64,000 bases of DNA from positions 1 to 64,000 of the forward strand of contig JABCZN010000005.1 in assembly GCA_013289665.1 (NCBI GenBank), read 5' to 3'. The notes below the pieces were generated by a model. That model was not told the origin of the DNA. It was given only the letters and a program-made list of their open reading frames with translations, and searched no databases. A program made the translations under genes and the position numbers. This document shows, piece by piece, positions 60,136 to 64,000 of the stretch. Each line of letters begins with the position of its first letter. Positions within the stretch are counted from its first letter, which is position 1. Source of the stretch: Acidobacteriota bacterium. GTDB lineage: Bacteria > Acidobacteriota > Terriglobia > Acidiferrales > UBA7541.

Positions 60136-61341
60136 ATGGCTGATGCCGTTATTGTTTCTTCCGTTCGCACTCCCGTAGGGCGCGGTTTCAAGGGTTCACT
60201 GCGCACGACTCGACCGGATGATCTTGCCGCGCTTGTGATTCAAGAGGCGCTGGCGCGCGTGCCGGGGCTTGATCCCAAAGACATTGATGATGTGATTCTG
60301 GGCTGCGCAATGCCGGAAGGCGAACAGGGCATGAATGTGGCGCGGATCGCCGCTTTGCGTGCGGGACTTCCTGTCGAGACTTCCGCGATGACCGTGAATC
60401 GCTTCTGCTCCAGCGGGCTGCAGGCGATCGCCCTGGGCGCGGAGCGCATCCGTGGCGGAGGAGCGCAAGTGATTGTGGCGGGCGGCACGGAGTCGATGTC
60501 GCTGGTGCCAATGGGCGGCAACAAGGTTTCACCGAATCCCTGGCTAGTGGACCATTATCCAGACGCGTACATCAATATGGGGCTCGGAACGGAAAACATT
60601 GCGCGGAAATTCGGCATCTCGCGCGAGCACGCGGATCAGTTTGCGGTGGATTCGCACAGGAAGGCCGTCGAGGCGCTTGCGGCGGACAAGTTCAAGGATG
60701 AGACCGTCGCGGTCGAGGTGAAGATCACTTCCCTGCCAAATGGAAATGGCTTGAAGAGCAAAGCGCCGGCGAAGACAGCGACGCAGACTTTTTTCTTTGA
60801 AAAGGATGAAATGCCGCGCCCGGAGACTTCGATGGAAGCACTGGCCGGGCTGAAGCCCGCGTTTCATGTGAAAGGCACGGTGACCGCGGGGAACAGTTCG
60901 CCGATGAGCGATGGCGCGGCGGCGGTGGTGCTCATGAGCGATGCCAAAGCCGCGCAGCTTGGCCTGAAGCCGCAAGTGCGCTTTGTTTCCTATGCCACGG
61001 CGGGATGCCCGCCCGAGGAGTTTGGCATCGGCCCGGTGTATGCGATTCCGAAGGCGCTGAAGCTGGCGGGATTGTCACTGGGCGATGTGGCGGTGATCGA
61101 ACTGAATGAAGCGTTTGCCGCGCAGTCGCTGGCCGTGATCGAGCAGGCGAACCTTGATCGCGCGCGCGTCAATCCGAACGGCGGCGCGATTGCACTTGGA
61201 CATCCGCTGGGCTGCACAGGTGCAAAACTCACGGTTTCGCTCGTGCGCGAACTCGCGCGCCGGAACGCGCGCTATGGCATGGTGACCATGTGCATCGGCG
61301 GCGGCATGGGCGCAGCCGGAATCTTCGAACGCGTGGCCTAG
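60136..61341 (+). CDS. fadA: Acetyl-CoA C-acyltransferase (thiolase)
   Basis: 401 aa thiolase, last step of beta-oxidation (or the reverse). The acyl-accepting C91 is in [16 protein letters not shown] follows, the catalytic His is in [16 protein letters not shown], and the second Cys is in MCIGGGMG near the C-terminus; NEAFAAQSL is also present. The length is standard. The ATG at 60136 has GGAAAGAGG 6 nt upstream; a TTG two codons earlier is less likely. It lies in the same direction as a long acyl-CoA dehydrogenase, like the fadA and fadE genes of the Bacillus fadNAE operon, but no FadN homologue is next to it. Confidence 0.94.
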   Translation: MADAVIVSSVRTPVGRGFKGSLRTTRPDDLAALVIQEALARVPGLDPKDIDDVILGCAMPEGEQGMNVARIAALRAGLPVETSAMTVNRFCSSGLQAIALGAERIRGGGAQVIVAGGTESMSLVPMGGNKVSPNPWLVDHYPDAYINMGLGTENIARKFGISREHADQFAVDSHRKAVEALAADKFKDETVAVEVKITSLPNGNGLKSKAPAKTATQTFFFEKDEMPRPETSMEALAGLKPAFHVKGTVTAGNSSPMSDGAAAVVLMSDAKAAQLGLKPQVRFVSYATAGCPPEEFGIGPVYAIPKALKLAGLSLGDVAVIELNEAFAAQSLAVIEQANLDRARVNPNGGAIALGHPLGCTGAKLTVSLVRELARRNARYGMVTMCIGGGMGAAGIFERVA

Positions 61342-61579
61342 GTGGGGCAAAATCGTTGCGATAATAGCGACTTTTTCGAGCTCAAGGGAAGAACCTTTGA
61401 GGTTTGCGATGATTTGCGATGAAATGACGATTCCCGACATTTGCTGAAAGCGAGAAAAGAGAGAACTCTTTCGCGATCGGCGGCTTCCGCCAATCTTCGA
61501 TGGCCTTCCTCAGGCGGCAAACCGGCCAAAAAGCTGCAAGGGTCTTTGTCCCCGTCGGCACGAAGTACAACCAGGATTG

Positions 61580-61843
61580 GGGCTTCCGGAGAGAGGCCGA
61601 CGGTGTTGCCTTCAGGATCCTGCATCCAGGCGAAGGTGCAGGTGGGAATCTTCACAGGCGGGACGAGGGTTTTGCCTCCGAGCGATTCGGTCTTTTTCAG
61701 GTAAGCGGCCACGTCATCTGCCGATGCCGCCGGTTTCGGCCGCAATCATCGCCGCCGGTCCCATCGAGCATCCGGGAGTAAAACTCCTGCGTCTTGTGCG
61801 AGTTGCGGCAGCCGATTTCAAAATGCACGACGGGGGGTCCCAT
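61580..61843 (-). pseudogene. Decayed VOC-family (glyoxalase-like) gene
   Basis: A perfect start survives: GGAGGAGGAACC before the ATG at 61843, and MGPPVVHFEIGCRNSHKTQEFYS, the typical opening of a VOC protein. The frame is then lost. GPAAMIAAETGGIG appears in the next frame (around 61760), the expected middle (with its metal-binding residues) is missing, and a third frame gives DVAAYLKKTESLGGKTLVPP and FAWMQDPEGNTVGL, the usual VOC ending, to about 61580. At least two frameshifts and an internal deletion are required, so this is a true pseudogene. 61342-61580 and 61844-62094 show no gene. Confidence 0.8.
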
Positions 61844-62094
61844 GGTTCCTCCTCCTGACCGGTTCGAGGTTCGGGCGGCAGGCCGAAATCTGCCACAAAC
61901 GCCCGCCAGGCGTCGCCCAATTTTTCCTGACCTGGGCCCAGACGGCCCGGGCTGGCAGCCACGCCCGATCCGCTACCCCGGCCGAAAGGACTATTGCGAA
62001 AATCATGGCGCTATGGGTAAAATTTCTTGTCTGGAATTTTCAAACAGTTGTTTGAATCCGGCAAGCGGCCTTGTGCCGGCAAGGAGCATCACCA

Positions 62095-63894
62095 ATGGCC
62101 ACCTCCGTTTTGACCAAACCCGCGGCAAAGGGCGGGAGCTTTCTGCTGGAATCCGCAGCGCCCGCCGATATCTTCACCCCGGCGGACCTTTCTGACGACC
62201 AGAAGCTGATCGGGCAGACCGCGGAAGAGTTTGTGATCAAGGAAGTGCTGCCGCTGGCGAAGGACCTCGAGAACAAGAAACCGGGGCTGATGCCGGAACT
62301 GGTTCGCAAGGCGGCGGAACTTGGATTGATGAGCGGCGGCACGCCGGAGGAGTATGGCGGGGCGGGCCTGGATAAGATTGCCACTACGGTGCTCACGGAA
62401 AAAATTTCCATCTATGGCGGCTTCGCCGTCACGCACGGCGCACACGCGGGCATCGGGACGCTGCCAATCGTCTATTTCGGGACGGAAGAGCAGAAGAAAA
62501 AATACCTGCCCAAACTGGCGAGCGCCGAGTTGATCGGGGCGTATTGCTTATCTGAGCCGCAGGCCGGCAGCGACGCGCAGAATTCGCTGACGCGCGCGGA
62601 ACTGAACAAGGAAGGCACGCACTACATCCTGAACGGGCAAAAGATGTGGATCACCAACGGGGGCTTCGCGGATCTTTACGTGGTGTTCGCCAAGGTGGAT
62701 GGAGAAAAGTTCACCGCGTTCATCGTGGAGCGGAAATTTCCCGGCTGCAAACCCGGCAACGAAGAGCACAAGATGGGAATTCACGGCAGCTCGACGACGC
62801 CGATTTTCCTGGAAAACTGCATGGTGCCGAAGGAAAACGTGCTGCATGAAATCGGGCGCGGGCACATCGTGGCGTTCAACGTGCTGAATGCGGGGCGGTT
62901 TACGCTGGGGGCATCGGGGGTTGGCGGATCGAAACACGTGCTGATGACCGCCGCGAAATACGCGAAGGAGCGCAAGGCGTTCGGCAAGCAGATCGGCGAG
63001 TTTGGGCTGATGCGGGAAAAGCTGGCGGAGATGGCGATCCAGATTTTCGCCGTCGAATCGATGATTTATCGCACGGCGGGCAACATCGAAGCGGCGATGC
63101 ACGCGGCGTCAGGTTCCGGCGACAAAGCAGAGAACACGATGAAGGTGCTGGAGGAATACGCGATCGAGAGCTCTATTTCGAAAGTGTACGGCAGCGAAAT
63201 GCTGGATTATGTGGTGGACGAGGGCGTGCAGATTTTTGGCGGCTACGGATTCCACGAAGACTATCCGGTGTGCCGCGCGTACCGCGATTCGCGCGTGAAC
63301 CGCATCTTTGAGGGCACCAACGAAATCAACCGCATGCTGATCATCCAGATGCTCATGAAACGTGCGATGGGCGGCCAACTGGCGCTGATCCCCGCGGCCA
63401 TGAAGCTGGCCGATGAGATTCTCGCCGGGCCTTCGTTCGAAGAATCGCCCGAAGGAGTGCTTGCCGAGGAAGGGCGCACCATCGCGAACTGCAAGAAGAT
63501 GTTCCTGCAAGCGGCCGGCGGCGCCGTCGGGAAATTCCGCGAAAAGCTGGCGGAGGAACAGGAACTGATCGGAGCGCTGGCCAACATCGTTATGGAGGTC
63601 TACGCGATGGAATCGAGCTTGCTTCGCGCGCAGAAGGCCGCCCTGAACAGGGGCGAAGCTGCCTCTTCCGTGATGATTGATGCCGCACGGGTTTTCATCG
63701 CGGATGCAGCCGAGCGCGTGGATCACGAAGCGAAGCGCGCCATCGCCGCGGTCCAGGAAGGCGACATGCTGACGACACAGATGGCCGTGCTGAAGCGCTT
63801 CGGCAAGCGCCCGGCCGTGGATACGATCGCACTGCGTCGCCGGGTCGCCGCAGCCGTGCAGTCGCAGGACCGCTACCCATTCGAGGGGCGCTGA
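62095..63894 (+). CDS. fadE: Long-form acyl-CoA dehydrogenase
   Basis: 599 aa, about 200 longer than the usual acyl-CoA dehydrogenase, as in Bacillus FadE. The N-terminal helical domain starts near 50 (EEFVIKEVLPLAKDLE). AYCLSEPQAGSDA and MWITNGGFADLYVVFAKVD are the substrate/FAD signatures, LGASGVGGSKHVLMTAAKYAKERKAFGKQIGEFG follows, and FGGYGFHEDYPVCRAYRDSRVNRIFEGTNEINRMLI carries the catalytic Glu and FAD-binding residues. The C-terminal extra domain (about 440-599) is helical. It oxidises acyl-CoA to enoyl-CoA in the cytosol, passing electrons to ETF. The ATG at 62095 has AAGGAG 8 nt upstream. The final 105 bases of the window after its stop show nothing. Confidence 0.93.
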   Translation: MATSVLTKPAAKGGSFLLESAAPADIFTPADLSDDQKLIGQTAEEFVIKEVLPLAKDLENKKPGLMPELVRKAAELGLMSGGTPEEYGGAGLDKIATTVLTEKISIYGGFAVTHGAHAGIGTLPIVYFGTEEQKKKYLPKLASAELIGAYCLSEPQAGSDAQNSLTRAELNKEGTHYILNGQKMWITNGGFADLYVVFAKVDGEKFTAFIVERKFPGCKPGNEEHKMGIHGSSTTPIFLENCMVPKENVLHEIGRGHIVAFNVLNAGRFTLGASGVGGSKHVLMTAAKYAKERKAFGKQIGEFGLMREKLAEMAIQIFAVESMIYRTAGNIEAAMHAASGSGDKAENTMKVLEEYAIESSISKVYGSEMLDYVVDEGVQIFGGYGFHEDYPVCRAYRDSRVNRIFEGTNEINRMLIIQMLMKRAMGGQLALIPAAMKLADEILAGPSFEESPEGVLAEEGRTIANCKKMFLQAAGGAVGKFREKLAEEQELIGALANIVMEVYAMESSLLRAQKAALNRGEAASSVMIDAARVFIADAAERVDHEAKRAIAAVQEGDMLTTQMAVLKRFGKRPAVDTIALRRRVAAAVQSQDRYPFEGR

Positions 63895-64000
63895 GGAATC
63901 CGGGCGAAATCGATACCCTCCCTCCGCCCCCGATCGCAGGCCTGGCCGGCCGGTTTAAAAGACTTGCCCAATGCGTTCCGAACAATGGATGACGAACCGG

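Noticed and set aside
1..64000. CRISPR array, phage genes, intact insertion sequence or origin of replication
   Set aside because: No regularly spaced repeats, cas genes, transposase, integrase, DnaA-box cluster or phage structural genes were seen in reading both strands.

Overview
This window looks like a chromosomal stretch of an Acidobacteriota genome (soil type, high GC). The evidence is an Oar-type TonB-dependent receptor with an N-terminal carboxypeptidase-regulatory-like domain, hopanoid-tailoring genes (HpnI- and HpnJ-like), archaeal-type AspRS, DUF4136 and DUF2306 proteins, and dispersed intergenic elements built on AACGCAGAG/CGCGGAGA. No phage, CRISPR array or intact insertion sequence was seen. 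Function calls come from reading the translations; no database search was possible.

Layout. (1) 1-2.6 kb is AT-richer and partly decayed: a secreted protein, a cupin gene broken at an A8 run, an N-terminally truncated propeller-like fragment and tRNA-Gln(CTG). (2) 2.6-4.5 kb: a secreted acidobacterial protein and a PPK2 polyphosphate kinase. (3) 4.5-18.5 kb is a surface glycan/glycolipid locus. It holds two HpnI-like glycosyltransferases, an NAD sugar epimerase, an SDR plus Gfo/Idh pair, a complete GDP-D-glycero-alpha-D-manno-heptose module (hddA, hddC, gmhA, gmhB) with an overlapping transaldolase gene, an ArnT-like GT-C transferase, two ArnE/ArnF-sized EamA proteins and an HpnJ-like radical SAM enzyme. 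(4) 18.9-25.2 kb: a PLP decarboxylase, then an efflux operon read leftward (HlyD adaptor, TPR protein, FtsX-type permease, TolC) with no ATPase of its own. (5) 25.8-30.4 kb: a NatAB-like ABC exporter, a frameshifted alpha/beta hydrolase and an orphan NtrC-type regulator. (6) 30.8-36.6 kb: an OmpA-type envelope protein, an MBL-fold hydrolase, aspartate kinase and a GH5 glycosidase. (7) 37.3-41.7 kb: a YtrA-like GntR/ABC operon behind a perfect 22-bp palindrome, with a 40-codon ORF overlapping gntR, followed by two membrane proteins. (8) 42-53.6 kb: an unusual arginase-like protein, IspH, a PilZ protein, a DUF4136 lipoprotein, an ABC-F ATPase, a serine hydrolase plus SDR, an amidohydrolase, a GlsB/YeaQ protein and a DUF481 barrel. 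(9) 53.9-64 kb: an exported SAM-hydrolase-like lipoprotein, the TonB receptor, AspRS, a thiolase, a decayed VOC gene and a long acyl-CoA dehydrogenase.

The part most likely to be a coherent under-described system is 4.5-18.5 kb. Activated heptose could be made from sedoheptulose-7-phosphate, moved or flipped on a lipid carrier, and used on hopanoid or lipid acceptors by the HpnI/ArnT-like enzymes. That linkage is inference from gene order. Also notable are a dispersed element that supplies ribosome-binding sites inside the heptose operon, a probable ATT start codon, and the palindrome/leader-ORF arrangement in front of gntR.
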